Positions 33,413-42,835 of a stretch of 64,000 bases of DNA are shown in pieces (position 1 is the first letter of the stretch; each line of letters begins with the position of its first letter). A program made the translations under genes and the position numbers. The notes below the pieces were generated by a model. The model worked only from the letters and a program-made list of their open reading frames with translations, was not told the DNA's origin and did not search any database. The DNA is from Collinsella sp. TF06-26 (GTDB lineage Bacteria > Actinomycetota > Coriobacteriia > Coriobacteriales > Coriobacteriaceae). Location: positions 256,574 through 320,573 of the forward strand of contig NZ_NKXR01000001.1 in the NCBI RefSeq assembly GCF_002232035.1, read 5' to 3'.

Positions 33413-35020
33413 CTATCCGCACACACCGCATTTTGCACAGGCCGAAAGTGCGGCCGGAGCCTGCGCGATGCCACCCTTTGCCGTCTCGCGCAGCGTGGCC
33501 GGCAACGCGTGGCCCACGGAGAGCATGACGTGCGCCATCTGGTCAAACGGCACCAGGCTCTTGATACCGGCAAGTGCAAGCTGCGCCGAGCTAAAGGCGG
33601 CTGCCACGCCGATGGCGTTGCGGTTTTGGCAGGGTACCTCCACGAGGCCGCCGACGGGGTCACAAACGAGGCCCAGCAAGTTACTCAGCGCGATGGAACT
33701 GGCGTCGAGCGCCTGCCCGGGCGTGCCGCCGAGCATCTGCACCAGCGCGGCGGCTGCCATGGCGGCCGCACTTCCTACCTCAGCCTGGCAGCCGCCCTCG
33801 GCACCGGCGACGCAGGCGCTCGTGGTGAGGTTGAGGCCGATGGCGGCTGCGCAGTAGAGCGCGTCCATGACCTGCTCGTCGTCGAGCTGAAGGTGATCGG
33901 CGAGCGCCAGCACGCAGCCGGGCACGACACCCGCGGAGCCTGCCGTGGGAGCGGCGACGATCACTCCCATCGTGGCGGAGCGCTCGAGCACGGCCATCGC
34001 GCGGGCCACGGCGTCGGTTTGAACGGTGCCCATCAGGCTCGTGCTCAAATCGTTGCGGCCGGTGGCATCGACGAGTTTAGCCTCGCCGCCGATAAGCCCG
34101 CCGAGCGATCGTTGCGGATTGACGATGGGGGTCGTGGTCTCCTCGCGCATGACGTCGAGCACGCGGCGCATGGCGGCGACGGCGTGGGCCTCGCCGGTCA
34201 GACGCGCCTCGCGCACGGCCATAACGGCGCCGATATTCAGGCCGAGCTCGGCGCACGCATCGAGCAGCTGCTCGCCGTCGTCGAAGATCTCCTTTGCCGA
34301 GACACCGGGGGAGAGCGACGAGGCAGAACCGGGGAGCTCGATAAAGGTCGCGTAATCGACATTGTCGAGTTTGCGGAGCATGGGGACGACGGTGTCGTCG
34401 GGCGCGCCGTCGGTCTCGAAGACGGAGTAGGCCTGGCCGCCCACCTCGGTGCGGTAGGTGCGGCAGAAAGCGATGTTTACATGTGCGTAGGCGAGCAGGT
34501 TCGTGAGCGCGGCGAGCACACCGGGGACGTCCTGGTGTGCCACGAAGAGCGTGGAATACATGCCCGAGATATCGACGCCGACGCCGTTGATGCGGCTGAT
34601 GCGCATCTTGCCGCCGCCGAGGCTCTCGCCGCGGACCTGCGCCGTGGCGCCCGTATCGTCGGCCATGTCGATGTCGACGGTGTTGGGATGGATGGAGGCG
34701 TCGTCGCCCTTGATGTCAAAGTGATATTCGAGGCCCTGCTCGCTTGCGAGGTCGAAGGCCTGCTTGATGTTCTCGTCATCGGTGTCGAGGCCCAGAATAC
34801 CCGCGACGAGCGCGCGGTCGGTGCCGTGGCCGCGGTAGGTGTGGGCGAAGGAGTTCCACAGGCCAAAGGTGACTTTGGTGATGCGGCCTTCCAGCAGGCT
34901 GGCGGCAACTTGGGCGCAGCGCAGGGCGCCGGCGGTGTGCGATGAGCTGGGGCCGACCATGACGGGCCCCAAGATCTCGAATGCCGAGGTCGTAGCTAGT
35001 GTTTGCGGCTTGCCTGCCAT
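33413..35020 (-). CDS. sdaA: L-serine ammonia-lyase, single-chain iron-sulfur type
   Basis: A 535-residue enzyme that deaminates L-serine to pyruvate in the cytoplasm. The beta-type domain (about residues 1-170) starts with ILGPVMVGPSSSHTAGA. The alpha-type domain (about 250-535) has cluster-binding cysteines in SACVAGAEGGC, GLVCDPVGGLVEVPC and nearby NRNA, matching the oxygen-sensitive [4Fe-4S] family. It fits an anaerobe using serine as a carbon source. AGGAGCT lies just before the ATG. Only 24 bases separate the start from a 119-bp palindrome, so its leader must include or lie below that structure. Confidence 0.93.
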   Translation of the reverse strand: MAGKPQTLATTSAFEILGPVMVGPSSSHTAGALRCAQVAASLLEGRITKVTFGLWNSFAHTYRGHGTDRALVAGILGLDTDDENIKQAFDLASEQGLEYHFDIKGDDASIHPNTVDIDMADDTGATAQVRGESLGGGKMRISRINGVGVDISGMYSTLFVAHQDVPGVLAALTNLLAYAHVNIAFCRTYRTEVGGQAYSVFETDGAPDDTVVPMLRKLDNVDYATFIELPGSASSLSPGVSAKEIFDDGEQLLDACAELGLNIGAVMAVREARLTGEAHAVAAMRRVLDVMREETTTPIVNPQRSLGGLIGGEAKLVDATGRNDLSTSLMGTVQTDAVARAMAVLERSATMGVIVAAPTAGSAGVVPGCVLALADHLQLDDEQVMDALYCAAAIGLNLTTSACVAGAEGGCQAEVGSAAAMAAAALVQMLGGTPGQALDASSIALSNLLGLVCDPVGGLVEVPCQNRNAIGVAAAFSSAQLALAGIKSLVPFDQMAHVMLSVGHALPATLRETAKGGIAQAPAALSACAKCGVCG

Positions 35021-35044
35021 ATGAGCTCCTGTTCTATCCCGTCG

Positions 35045-35163
35045 TTCCGAGGGCTTTGGTATTTGGTCGCCTGCTCTACAGTCCTGGCTCGCACGGAGGC
35101 CACATTAAGTGGCCTCCGGCTCGTGCGGAACTCGCGATCGACCAAATACCAAAGCCCTCGGAA
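35045..35163. repeat. 119-bp palindromic element between metK and sdaA
   Basis: 25-base perfect terminal inverted repeats (TTCCGAGGGCTTTGGTATTTGGTCG and complement) enclose a second hairpin, GGAGGCCAC with GTGGCCTCC around a 5-base loop (35095-35117). No coding potential. It resembles a non-autonomous palindromic repeat (REP/BIME or MITE-like). Confidence 0.8.
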
Positions 35164-35259
35164 CTTAGGATACATGGTAGGGGCACGCTTGCTGCAAAAT
35201 TCATCAGCTGGGAACCTATTCTGCGTCCCATGTCGACTCATCTTCACCACCGGTTAATA

Positions 35260-35294
35260 AAAAAGAGGTACCGGTTGTTCCGGTACCTCTTTTT
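35260..35294. terminator. Bidirectional terminator after metK
   Basis: GAGGTACCGG pairs with CCGGTACCTC around a five-base loop, with an A run on one side and a T run on the other. It works for metK on the minus strand. Confidence 0.85.
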
Positions 35295-35331
35295 GGCGTG
35301 TTTCTATTTGGCTGTGGCTTTTCTCGTAAGC

Positions 35332-36612
35332 CTACAGGCCACAGGCTGCTTTGAGTTCTTCGACTCGGTCGGTATTCTCCCAGGTGAAGTCGGCGTCTTC
35401 GCGGCCGAAGTGACCGTAGGCTGCCGTCTTTTCGTAGATGGGGCGACGCAGGTCTAGGTCGCGGATGATTGCGCCCGGGCGCAGGTCGAAGGTTTTCTCA
35501 ACGGCCTCAACGATCTTGTCCTCGGCAACATGCGCGGTACCGAAGGTGTCGACCATGATTGAGAGGGGCTTGGAAACGCCGATGGCGTAGGCAAGCTCGA
35601 CTTCGCATCGGTCGGCCAGACCGGCGGCGACCACGTTCTTGGCGACCCAGCGCGCGGCATACGCGGCGGAGCGGTCGACCTTGGTGCAGTCCTTGCCGCT
35701 AAAGGCGCCGCCGCCGTGACGGCCGTAGCCGCCATAGGTGTCGACGATAATCTTGCGGCCGGTGAGGCCCGTGTCGCCCATGGGGCCGCCTACGACAAAG
35801 CGACCGGTGGGGTTCACATAGATGTCCGCGTTGTCCCACGGCATGTTCTCGGCAGCCATGACCGGGGTGATGACGTGCTCGATGAGGTCGGCCTTGATCT
35901 TGCCCATGTCCTCGATCTCTGCGGCGTGCTGCGTGGAGATGACGATGGTCGTGACCTCGACGGGCTTGCCTTCCTCGTAGCGCACGGTGACCTGGGTCTT
36001 GCCGTCGGGACGCAGATAGGCGAGGGTGCCGTCGTGACGCACGGCGGCCAGGCGCTCGGCCAGGCGGCTCGCCAGGTAGTGCGGCATGGGCATGAGGGTC
36101 TTGGTTTCGTTGGAGGCATAACCGAACATCATGCCCTGGTCGCCGGCGCCGATCAGGTCGATCGGGTCGGTGGTAGCGCCGGTCTGGGTCTCGAAGGACT
36201 CGTCAACGCCCTGGGCGATATCGGGCGACTGCTCGTGGATGAGGCTCATAACGCCGCAAGTGTCGCAGTCAAAACCGAACTTGGCACGGTTGTAGCCGAT
36301 GCGGCGGATAACACCGCGGGCGATTTCCTGTACGTCGACGTAGGCCTGGGTGCGAATCTCGCCGGCGACGATGACCGTGCCGGTGGTCACGAGGGTCTCG
36401 CAGGCGCAGCGGACGTTCTCCACGTTGGCGGGCACACCGTTGGGCGCAATATAGCCCTGCTCCTGCAGCTCTATTTCTTTGGCGAGGATTGCGTCGAGGA
36501 CGGCGTCACTGATCTGATCAGCGATCTTATCGGGATGACCTTCGGTCACCGACTCCGACGTAAAAACAAAGGACCCGTGTTGGGGTGGGATGGAACGAAG
36601 TTCTTCTGACAT
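35332..36612 (-). CDS. metK: S-adenosylmethionine synthetase
   Basis: A 426-residue enzyme that makes SAM from methionine and ATP, the methyl donor for the many cobalamin methylases in this window. [20 protein letters not shown] (about residue 20), [12 protein letters not shown] (about 146) and the phosphate-binding [15 protein letters not shown] (about 295) are all intact. The protein is slightly longer than E. coli MetK. GAAAGGACA precedes the ATG. I see no SAM riboswitch in the 110-base leader. Confidence 0.95.
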   Translation of the reverse strand: MSEELRSIPPQHGSFVFTSESVTEGHPDKIADQISDAVLDAILAKEIELQEQGYIAPNGVPANVENVRCACETLVTTGTVIVAGEIRTQAYVDVQEIARGVIRRIGYNRAKFGFDCDTCGVMSLIHEQSPDIAQGVDESFETQTGATTDPIDLIGAGDQGMMFGYASNETKTLMPMPHYLASRLAERLAAVRHDGTLAYLRPDGKTQVTVRYEEGKPVEVTTIVISTQHAAEIEDMGKIKADLIEHVITPVMAAENMPWDNADIYVNPTGRFVVGGPMGDTGLTGRKIIVDTYGGYGRHGGGAFSGKDCTKVDRSAAYAARWVAKNVVAAGLADRCEVELAYAIGVSKPLSIMVDTFGTAHVAEDKIVEAVEKTFDLRPGAIIRDLDLRRPIYEKTAAYGHFGREDADFTWENTDRVEELKAACGL

Positions 36613-36721
36613 GATTGTCCTTTCAAAAACGTGTCCCAGCGACCGTTACCATTCCGCCGGGCTCTCTATGCAAGGGCACATCATAGCGCGTAAATCAAAC
36701 ATTCACACCCTTTCCGCACCT

Positions 36722-36814
36722 ACTCATTGGGGACAGACTTAAATGACCAGTCTTAAACCAAGAATGTCCCCAATGACTACAACGACTGGTCATTTAAGTC
36801 TGTCCCCAATGAGT
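36722..36814. repeat. 93-bp palindromic element between metK and gltX
   Basis: 31-base perfect terminal inverted repeats (beginning ACTCATTGGGGACAGACTT) flank a 31-base loop that contains another GTCCCCAATGA string. It lies in the divergent promoter region, 84 bases before gltX. Confidence 0.85.
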
Positions 36815-36898
36815 GGGTCGGTGCCCTTTGTGCGGAGGTTGCTTTGTTGCTTTATACTGATGCGGTTAGACATCCATCCTGCAATCGAGGAGATTTCC

Positions 36899-38374
36899 AT
36901 GGCATCAGACGTTCGCGTCCGCTTTGCACCCTCACCGACGGGCAAGCTGCACATCGGCGGCGCCCGCACCGCTATCTATAACTGGGCTTTCGCCCGCGCA
37001 AACGGCGGCACGTTCATCCTGCGCATCGACGACACCGATCCCACCCGTTCCACCGACGAGAATACGCAGATCATCCTGCGCGCCATGCGTTGGCTGGGCC
37101 TCGATTGGGACGAGGGTCCCGAGGTGGGCGGCGACTATGGCCCCTATGCCCAGACCGAGCGCCTGGACCTGTACAAGCAGGCCGCCCAGAAGCTTTGGGA
37201 CGAGGGCAAGGCCTATCCCTGCTTCTGCACCAAGGAGCAGCTCGACGCCGATCGCAAGGCCGCGCAGGAGCGCAAGGACCCCTTCCAGGGCTATCAGCGC
37301 CGTTGCCGCGATCTTGATCCCGAGGAGGCCCGCCGTCGCATCGAGGCCGGCGAGTCCTACGTCCTGCGCATCAAGGTGCCCGAGGACCGCGGCGACGTCG
37401 TCATCCACGACGCCGTTCACGGTGAGGTGACCTTCGACGCCAAGGAGCTCGACGACTTTGTCATCTTCCGCTCCGATGGCACGCCCACGTACAACTTCGC
37501 GACCGTCGTCGACGACGCCATGATGAAGATCACCCATGTCATCCGCGGCGACGACCACCTGTCCAACACCCCGCGCCAGGTCATGGTCTACGAGGCCCTC
37601 GGCGCGCCCGTGCCCACGTTCGCCCACATCTCCATGATCCTGGGCGCCGACGGTAAGAAGCTCTCCAAGCGCCACGGCGCCACCTCGGTGGAGGAGTACC
37701 GCGACGCCGGCTACCTGTCCGACGCCTTCGTCAATTACCTGGCGCTGCTCGGCTGGTCGCTCGACGGCGAGACCACGATCATCCCGCGTGATGTCCTGGC
37801 CAGCAAGTTCTCGCTCGACCGCATCTCCAAGAACCCGGCGACCTTCGATCCCAAGAAGCTCGATTGGGTCAATGCTGAGTACATCAACGGCATGTCCGAT
37901 GCTCAGTTTGCCGACGAAATCATGGTCCCCGAGCTGCACGAGGCGGGTCTCATCGAGGGCAACGTCGAGTACGGCGAGGACTGGATCGATGCGCTCGCTG
38001 CCATCGTTAAGCCGCGCACCAAGATGCCGGCCGACGCCGTGACCGTCGCCGCCCCCATCTTTGCCACGGCCGAGACACTCGAGTATGACGAGAAGTCCGT
38101 CAACAAAGGCCTGGCCAAGGAGGGCATGGGTGCCATTCTGGACGCCGCCAAGGCCGCGCTTGAGGGTGTGGGCGAGTGGACCGCCGAGGCTATCGACGCT
38201 GCGCTTGAGCCGCTGCCCGAGCAGATGGACCTCAAGAAGCGCGTGGTGTTCCAGGCCGTGCGCGTCGCCGTCTGCGGCAACATGGTGAGCCCTCCGCTGG
38301 GCGAGACCATGGCGCTCGTCGGCCGCGACGATTGCCTGGCGCGCATCGACCGCGCCCGCACGATGGCGCTGTAG
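36899..38374 (+). CDS. gltX: Glutamyl-tRNA synthetase
   Basis: A 491-residue class I aminoacyl-tRNA synthetase. The HIGH-type motif is PSPTGKLHIGGARTA (residues 9-23), and the KMSKS-type motif is KKLSKRHG (about residue 253). The C-terminal alpha-helical anticodon-binding domain is present. ATG 36899 follows CGAGGAGATTT; the open frame upstream runs through the palindromic repeat and is not coding. It charges the tRNA-Glu genes found at 2687 and 2786. Confidence 0.95.
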   Translation: MASDVRVRFAPSPTGKLHIGGARTAIYNWAFARANGGTFILRIDDTDPTRSTDENTQIILRAMRWLGLDWDEGPEVGGDYGPYAQTERLDLYKQAAQKLWDEGKAYPCFCTKEQLDADRKAAQERKDPFQGYQRRCRDLDPEEARRRIEAGESYVLRIKVPEDRGDVVIHDAVHGEVTFDAKELDDFVIFRSDGTPTYNFATVVDDAMMKITHVIRGDDHLSNTPRQVMVYEALGAPVPTFAHISMILGADGKKLSKRHGATSVEEYRDAGYLSDAFVNYLALLGWSLDGETTIIPRDVLASKFSLDRISKNPATFDPKKLDWVNAEYINGMSDAQFADEIMVPELHEAGLIEGNVEYGEDWIDALAAIVKPRTKMPADAVTVAAPIFATAETLEYDEKSVNKGLAKEGMGAILDAAKAALEGVGEWTAEAIDAALEPLPEQMDLKKRVVFQAVRVAVCGNMVSPPLGETMALVGRDDCLARIDRARTMAL

Positions 38375-38397
38375 TAGACGCGCAAACGCATGTATCC

Positions 38398-38430
38398 GAG
38401 CCCCGTTCCCTCGAGCGGGGCTCTTGTTTC
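38398..38430 (+). terminator. Terminator after gltX
   Basis: GAGCCCCG pairs with CGGGGCTC around a nine-base loop, followed by TTGTTTCT. Confidence 0.75.
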
Positions 38431-38450
38431 TGTACCGATGAGTGGGTTGC

Positions 38451-38552
38451 TGGGACAAAATAATCAGTAGTGTTTGTCCCATGTTCGAGTGACGCAACGA
38501 GCTCGACACTCGTATCGGCCATGGGACAAACTCTACTGATTATTTTGTCCCA
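38451..38552. repeat. 102-bp palindromic element upstream of priA
   Basis: 32-base terminal inverted repeats with a single mismatch (beginning TGGGACAAAATAATCAGTAG, ending in TTTGTCCCAT) surround a 38-base centre with its own CGAGTG/CACTCG pairing. The priA start is 32 bases downstream. Confidence 0.85.
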
Positions 38553-38584
38553 CCCCTTTCAGGTCCGTTCGTTAGAGGTGGTGT

Positions 38585-41038
38585 ATGGCTCAACAACTGT
38601 CGCTGTTTGGTTCGCCGGAACCGGAGGAAGCTCCGGTGAAGCCCAAGCCTGCCGCTGCCTCGGCTCAGTCTAAGCCTGCGCCCGAGCCCCCTGCCGCCTA
38701 CGCGAGCGTGGTCCTCGACATCCCCACCCGTGCGCTGTCGGAACCGTTTGTTTACGGCATCCCCGAGTCCCTTGCCAACGAGGTCCAGATCGGATCCACG
38801 GTCCTGGTCCACTTTGGTAACCGTGCCGCCGCGGGCTATGTCGTCGACATTGCGCCTGATCTGGGCGATCTGCCGGGCAACAACGCCCTCGACCCCGTGC
38901 GCATCAAGCCCATCGAGGCCATCCTCAGCAAACCGCTCTTTACCGCCGAGGCTGCCCGCATCGCACGCTGGATGAGCCGCGAGTATGTTGCGACGCTTAC
39001 CGAGTGCCTGCGCCTGTTCTTGCCTCCGGGTGGCAGCCCGCGTGTGGTCAAGGGCGACGACGGCGTGTGGACGGTTGAACGTCCAGCCGTCAAACCCATC
39101 CAAAACCGCTGGGTGATGCTTACGCCCGAAGGCTTTGACTACACGCCACCCAAGACCGCGGTCCGCCAGCGCCAACTCATCGAGGCGCTCCAGTGTGGTC
39201 CTGTCACGACGCGCGACCTCAACCTTCTCTATAACAGTATGTCGGCGACCATCAAGGCGCTCGAAAAACGCGGCGTCGTGGTGGTGGAGGAGCGCCGTGC
39301 CTGGCGCGGTTGCAGCGAGCAGACTACGCTGTCCTCTGCAAGCGGCAAACCGCCGGTCGCGCTTACGAACGGTCAGCAGCAAGCGCTCGCGCAGATTGAG
39401 CGCGCTCGCCTGGATGCGCACGGCGACGTGGTGCTCGTGGACGGTGTTACGGGCTCCGGCAAAACCGAGGTCTATCTATCCGCCATCGAGCGCGTGCTCG
39501 CGGCTGGCCGCTCTGCCTGCGTGCTGGTACCCGAGATTTCGCTGACAGCCCAGACCGTCGGCCGCTTCCGCTCGCGCTTTGGCGAGACGGTAGCCGTGTT
39601 CCATTCGCGTCTTTCTGCTGGCGAGCGCCTGGACCAGTGGGATATGGTCGCCAGCGGCTCGGCCCGCGTGGTCGTCGGCGCGCGTTCGGCGCTCTTTTGC
39701 CCGCTCAGCGACCTGGGTCTCATCATCATCGACGAGGAACACGAGACCAGCTACAAGCAGGGGTCCAGTCCGCGCTACCATGCGCGCGAGGTGGCAGCCG
39801 AGATGGCACGCCGCTATCGCTGCCCGCTCGTGCTGGGGTCGGCCACGCCTTCTGCCGAGGCCCTAGACCGCTGCCGCCGCGGCATGTATAACGGTGCCAC
39901 CTGGACGCGTGTCGAGATGCCCGAGCGCCCCGGACACGCCGTGCTGCCTACGGTCCGCATTGCTGACCTGCGTCGCGAGTTCTCGCACGGCAGCCGATCC
40001 ATGTTCTCAAAACCCTTGATGGAGGGATTGGAGCGTGTGGTCGAGCGCCGCGAGAAGGCCGTGTTGCTGCATAACCGCCGTGGCTTTGCGCCATTCCTGA
40101 TGTGCCGCGAGTGCGGCTGCGTCCCCACCTGCAACCACTGCTCCACAGCGCTTACGTATCACGAGCGCACACACACGCTGCAGTGTCACACATGCGGTTC
40201 GTCTTGGCGCGTGCAGCCGTATCCCGCGCCCACGAGCCGTTGCCCCAAATGTGGCAGTCGCTACCTGGCAAAAATGGGCCTGGGCACGCAGCAGATCGAG
40301 GACGCACTGCACCAGTTGCTTCCCGAGGACGTTTCCATCATTCGCATGGATGCCGATTCCACGCGTGGCAAGGATGCGCACAAAAAGCTGCTCGAGCAGT
40401 TCGATGTGGCGGATTGCGCCGTGTTGCTGGGTACCCAGATGATCGCTAAAGGTCTCGATTTTCCCGAGGTCACGCTCGTGGGCGTGGTCAATGCCGACTT
40501 CGCCCTCAAGCTGCCCGATTTCCGCGCAGGGGAGCGCGCCTACGATCTGCTGGAACAGGTGGCGGGCCGTGCCGGTCGCGGCGATCGTCCCGGTGAGGTG
40601 ATCATCCAGACGTATCTGCCCGAGGATCCGGTCATCCGCGCCGTCGCCGAGCACGATCGCTCGATCTTTACCGACTACGACCTGGACCAGCGCCGCGACG
40701 CCCTGTATCCGCCGTTCGTGCGTCTGGTCAATATCTTGGTGTGGTCGGCAAGCCGCGACGATGCGCAGGATTATATCGGGCGCATCGCAAAGCTCCTCAA
40801 GCGCCGCTGGCATGCCGCCGCGCCCGACTTTTTGCGGGCGGGGAGCGCCGTCCCGCAGATGCTGGGCCCGGCTTCGTGTGTAATCGAGAGAGCCAAGGAC
40901 CGTTACCGCTTCCATCTGCTTGTGAAGTCGCCGGTAGGGTACCATGTCTCTGATGATATCGACGCCTGTCTCAAAGAGGTGGGCTCCGTGCGCGGCGTGA
41001 GCGTGAGCGTTGACGTCGACGCCTATGATTTGATGTAA
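38585..41038 (+). CDS. priA: Primosomal replication-restart helicase PriA
   Basis: An 817-residue superfamily 2 helicase. An Ala/Pro-rich N-terminal extension (about 1-40) precedes the 3'-binding domain. Walker A is GVTGSGKTEVYL (about residue 286) and the DEAH-like box is IIIDEEHETSYKQ (about 382). The zinc-binding pairs C-x2-C lie in MCRECGCVPTCNHC and CHTCGSSW...CPKCGS (about 505-560), followed by QMIAKGLDFPEVTLVG and QVAGRAGRGDRPGEV helicase motifs. It restarts collapsed replication forks. The palindrome just upstream must lie in or before its leader. Confidence 0.94.
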   Translation: MAQQLSLFGSPEPEEAPVKPKPAAASAQSKPAPEPPAAYASVVLDIPTRALSEPFVYGIPESLANEVQIGSTVLVHFGNRAAAGYVVDIAPDLGDLPGNNALDPVRIKPIEAILSKPLFTAEAARIARWMSREYVATLTECLRLFLPPGGSPRVVKGDDGVWTVERPAVKPIQNRWVMLTPEGFDYTPPKTAVRQRQLIEALQCGPVTTRDLNLLYNSMSATIKALEKRGVVVVEERRAWRGCSEQTTLSSASGKPPVALTNGQQQALAQIERARLDAHGDVVLVDGVTGSGKTEVYLSAIERVLAAGRSACVLVPEISLTAQTVGRFRSRFGETVAVFHSRLSAGERLDQWDMVASGSARVVVGARSALFCPLSDLGLIIIDEEHETSYKQGSSPRYHAREVAAEMARRYRCPLVLGSATPSAEALDRCRRGMYNGATWTRVEMPERPGHAVLPTVRIADLRREFSHGSRSMFSKPLMEGLERVVERREKAVLLHNRRGFAPFLMCRECGCVPTCNHCSTALTYHERTHTLQCHTCGSSWRVQPYPAPTSRCPKCGSRYLAKMGLGTQQIEDALHQLLPEDVSIIRMDADSTRGKDAHKKLLEQFDVADCAVLLGTQMIAKGLDFPEVTLVGVVNADFALKLPDFRAGERAYDLLEQVAGRAGRGDRPGEVIIQTYLPEDPVIRAVAEHDRSIFTDYDLDQRRDALYPPFVRLVNILVWSASRDDAQDYIGRIAKLLKRRWHAAAPDFLRAGSAVPQMLGPASCVIERAKDRYRFHLLVKSPVGYHVSDDIDACLKEVGSVRGVSVSVDVDAYDLM

Positions 41039-41056
41039 CAAACCGAAAGGATGGCC

Positions 41057-41593
41057 ATGGAAGCCAACGGAATCGTACTGTCCCCTGATCCTCGTCTGCG
41101 CCAGGAGTGTGCCGTCATCGAGGAAATCACCCCGGCGATCGAGGCGCTTGCCGAGAAGATGAAGAAGATGATGTTCGAGAACGGCGGCTGCGGCCTGGCT
41201 GCTCCGCAGATCGGCGAGCTTATTCAGCTCGTCACCATCGACTGCGACTACAGCGACAAGAACGACTACGATCCGTACGTGCTCATCAATCCCGTGATTG
41301 TGGAGCAGAGCGACCATCTCGTGCCGTTTAGCGAGGGCTGCCTGTCTATCCCCGGCATTAGCTGCGAGATCGAGCGTCCCGACCATGTCGTCGTCGAGGC
41401 GTACGACTTGGACGCCAACCTGATTCGCTACGAAGCTACGGGCGACCTGTTCTGCGTGTGCCTGCAGCACGAGATCGATCACCTGCACGGCAACACCATG
41501 TTCGAGCGACTGAAGCCGATGCAGAGGATCAAGGCAGTTAAGGAGTACCAGGACGCCCTGGCCCGCGGCGCTCGACCGGGCGAGACGGAGTAG
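41057..41593 (+). CDS. def: Peptide deformylase
   Basis: A 178-residue metalloenzyme that removes the N-formyl group from nascent proteins. All three motifs are present: GCGLAAPQIG (about residue 48), EGCLSIPG (metal Cys, about 95) and QHEIDHLHG (catalytic Glu and two metal His, about 137). The ATG at 41057 is preferred over 41051, as GAAAGG then has a seven-base spacing. It lies 18 bases after priA and is functionally linked to fmt downstream, though a palindrome and a terminator separate them. Confidence 0.94.
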   Translation: MEANGIVLSPDPRLRQECAVIEEITPAIEALAEKMKKMMFENGGCGLAAPQIGELIQLVTIDCDYSDKNDYDPYVLINPVIVEQSDHLVPFSEGCLSIPGISCEIERPDHVVVEAYDLDANLIRYEATGDLFCVCLQHEIDHLHGNTMFERLKPMQRIKAVKEYQDALARGARPGETE

Positions 41594-41601
41594 GTTTGTC
41601 C

Positions 41602-41697
41602 GTCCCCGGGGCGCCCGCCCATATCATCCCGTGCTCAAACATTCTCGCTGCGCTGCGAAACTGCGCGCGGGACGATATAGGCGGGCGCCCCGGGGAC
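41602..41697. repeat. 96-bp palindromic element after def
   Basis: 29-base inverted repeats with two mismatches (beginning GTCCCCGGGGCGCCCGCC) surround a 38-base centre. It begins nine bases after the def stop. Same general design as those at 36722 and 38451. Confidence 0.8.
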
Positions 41698-41775
41698 TAC
41701 GTTGACGCTGCTTGTCTCGCCCAGATGCCGTCGGGCCAGGGATGGGCGTCTTCGCTGATAGTCTTTGTTGAGAGG

Positions 41776-41810
41776 GAGCTGCTTTTATTGCGGCTCTTTC
41801 TTTGGTTTTG
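41776..41810 (+). terminator. Probable terminator between def and fmt
   Basis: GAGCTGC pairs with GCGGCTC (one G-T pair) around a TTTTATT loop, followed by TTTCTTTGGTTTT. Confidence 0.6.
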
Positions 41811-41914
41811 GGTATATTTGTTCTTGTTGAAATGTTATTGCGGATGGGCTGGTGACTTGGCTTTCCGCTGTTCTTTGTAGCCGTCTCGGCTTTGGTTGAG
41901 AGGAGACGTTCTTT

Positions 41915-42835
41915 ATGCGTATTGTGTTTATGGGTACGCCTGATTTTGCTGTGCCTTCTTTGACTTCGCTTGTTGAGGCTGGGAATGATATTGCGCTCGT
42001 AATTACTCGTCCCGATGCTGTTCGTGGGCGTGGTAAGAAGCTGGAGCCGTCTCCTGTTAAGGCTAAGGCGCTTGAGCTGGGGCTGCCGGTTATTGAGGCT
42101 AATCGTATGACGCCGGAGGTTATTGAGGCGCTCCGGGCTGCCCAGGCCGATATTTTCTGTGTGGCTGCTTATGGTTGCATTTTGCCCGATGAGGTGCTGC
42201 ATATGGCGCCGCTTGGTATTGTGAATGTTCATGCTTCGCTGCTGCCGCGGTGGCGTGGGGCTGCTCCTATTCAGCGTGCGATTCTCGCTGGTGATGAGGT
42301 TGCTGGCGTTTCTATCATGCGCATCGGGCACGGCGTGGATACTGGTGCTTATTGTGCTCAGGCTTCCACGTCGGTTGCCGGCAAGCATGCCGAGGCTTTG
42401 ACCATGGAGCTTGGTGAGCTTGGCGGCAAACTGCTGGCTGATACGCTTCCTTCTCTTGCCGATGGCACTGCCGTGTGGACTGAACAGGATGAGTCGCTCG
42501 TCACTCATGCTGCCAAGATTTCTAAGCAGGAGATGCGCCTAGATCCGCAGATGGCGGCGCTCGATTGCGTGCGCCATGTGCTCGCTTCGTCCGATACCGC
42601 GCCTGCCCGTTGCGTGATTGCCGGCAAGACCGTGCGTGTGCTCGATGCTGCGGCGGCTGATGTGTCGCTTGGCGAGGGTCAGGTTCTCGTTCAGGCTAAG
42701 CGTGTTTACCTTGGCCTTTCCGATGGCTCGGTTGAGTTGCTCGAGGTTAAGCCTGATGGCAAGCGTGCTATGGCCGCTTCTGCTTGGGCTGCTGGCCTGC
42801 AGGGTGCCGATCTTATCTGGGGTGTTTTGTCATGA
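41915..42835 (+). CDS. fmt: Methionyl-tRNA formyltransferase
   Basis: A 306-residue enzyme that formylates initiator Met-tRNA. The N-terminal MRIVFMGTPDFAVPSL, the folate/catalytic region VNVHASLLPRWRGAAPIQRA (about residue 104) and the C-terminal tRNA-binding domain are present. GAGAGGAGA lies upstream of the ATG. Third codon positions are unusually T-rich for this window, especially in the first half. The ATGA overlap couples it to rsmB. Confidence 0.94.
   Translation: MRIVFMGTPDFAVPSLTSLVEAGNDIALVITRPDAVRGRGKKLEPSPVKAKALELGLPVIEANRMTPEVIEALRAAQADIFCVAAYGCILPDEVLHMAPLGIVNVHASLLPRWRGAAPIQRAILAGDEVAGVSIMRIGHGVDTGAYCAQASTSVAGKHAEALTMELGELGGKLLADTLPSLADGTAVWTEQDESLVTHAAKISKQEMRLDPQMAALDCVRHVLASSDTAPARCVIAGKTVRVLDAAAADVSLGEGQVLVQAKRVYLGLSDGSVELLEVKPDGKRAMAASAWAAGLQGADLIWGVLS

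Noticed and set aside
36932-38509. A 525-codon minus-strand open frame opposite gltX
   Set aside because: It mirrors the gltX gene and runs into the palindromic element upstream of priA; no domain or ribosome site.
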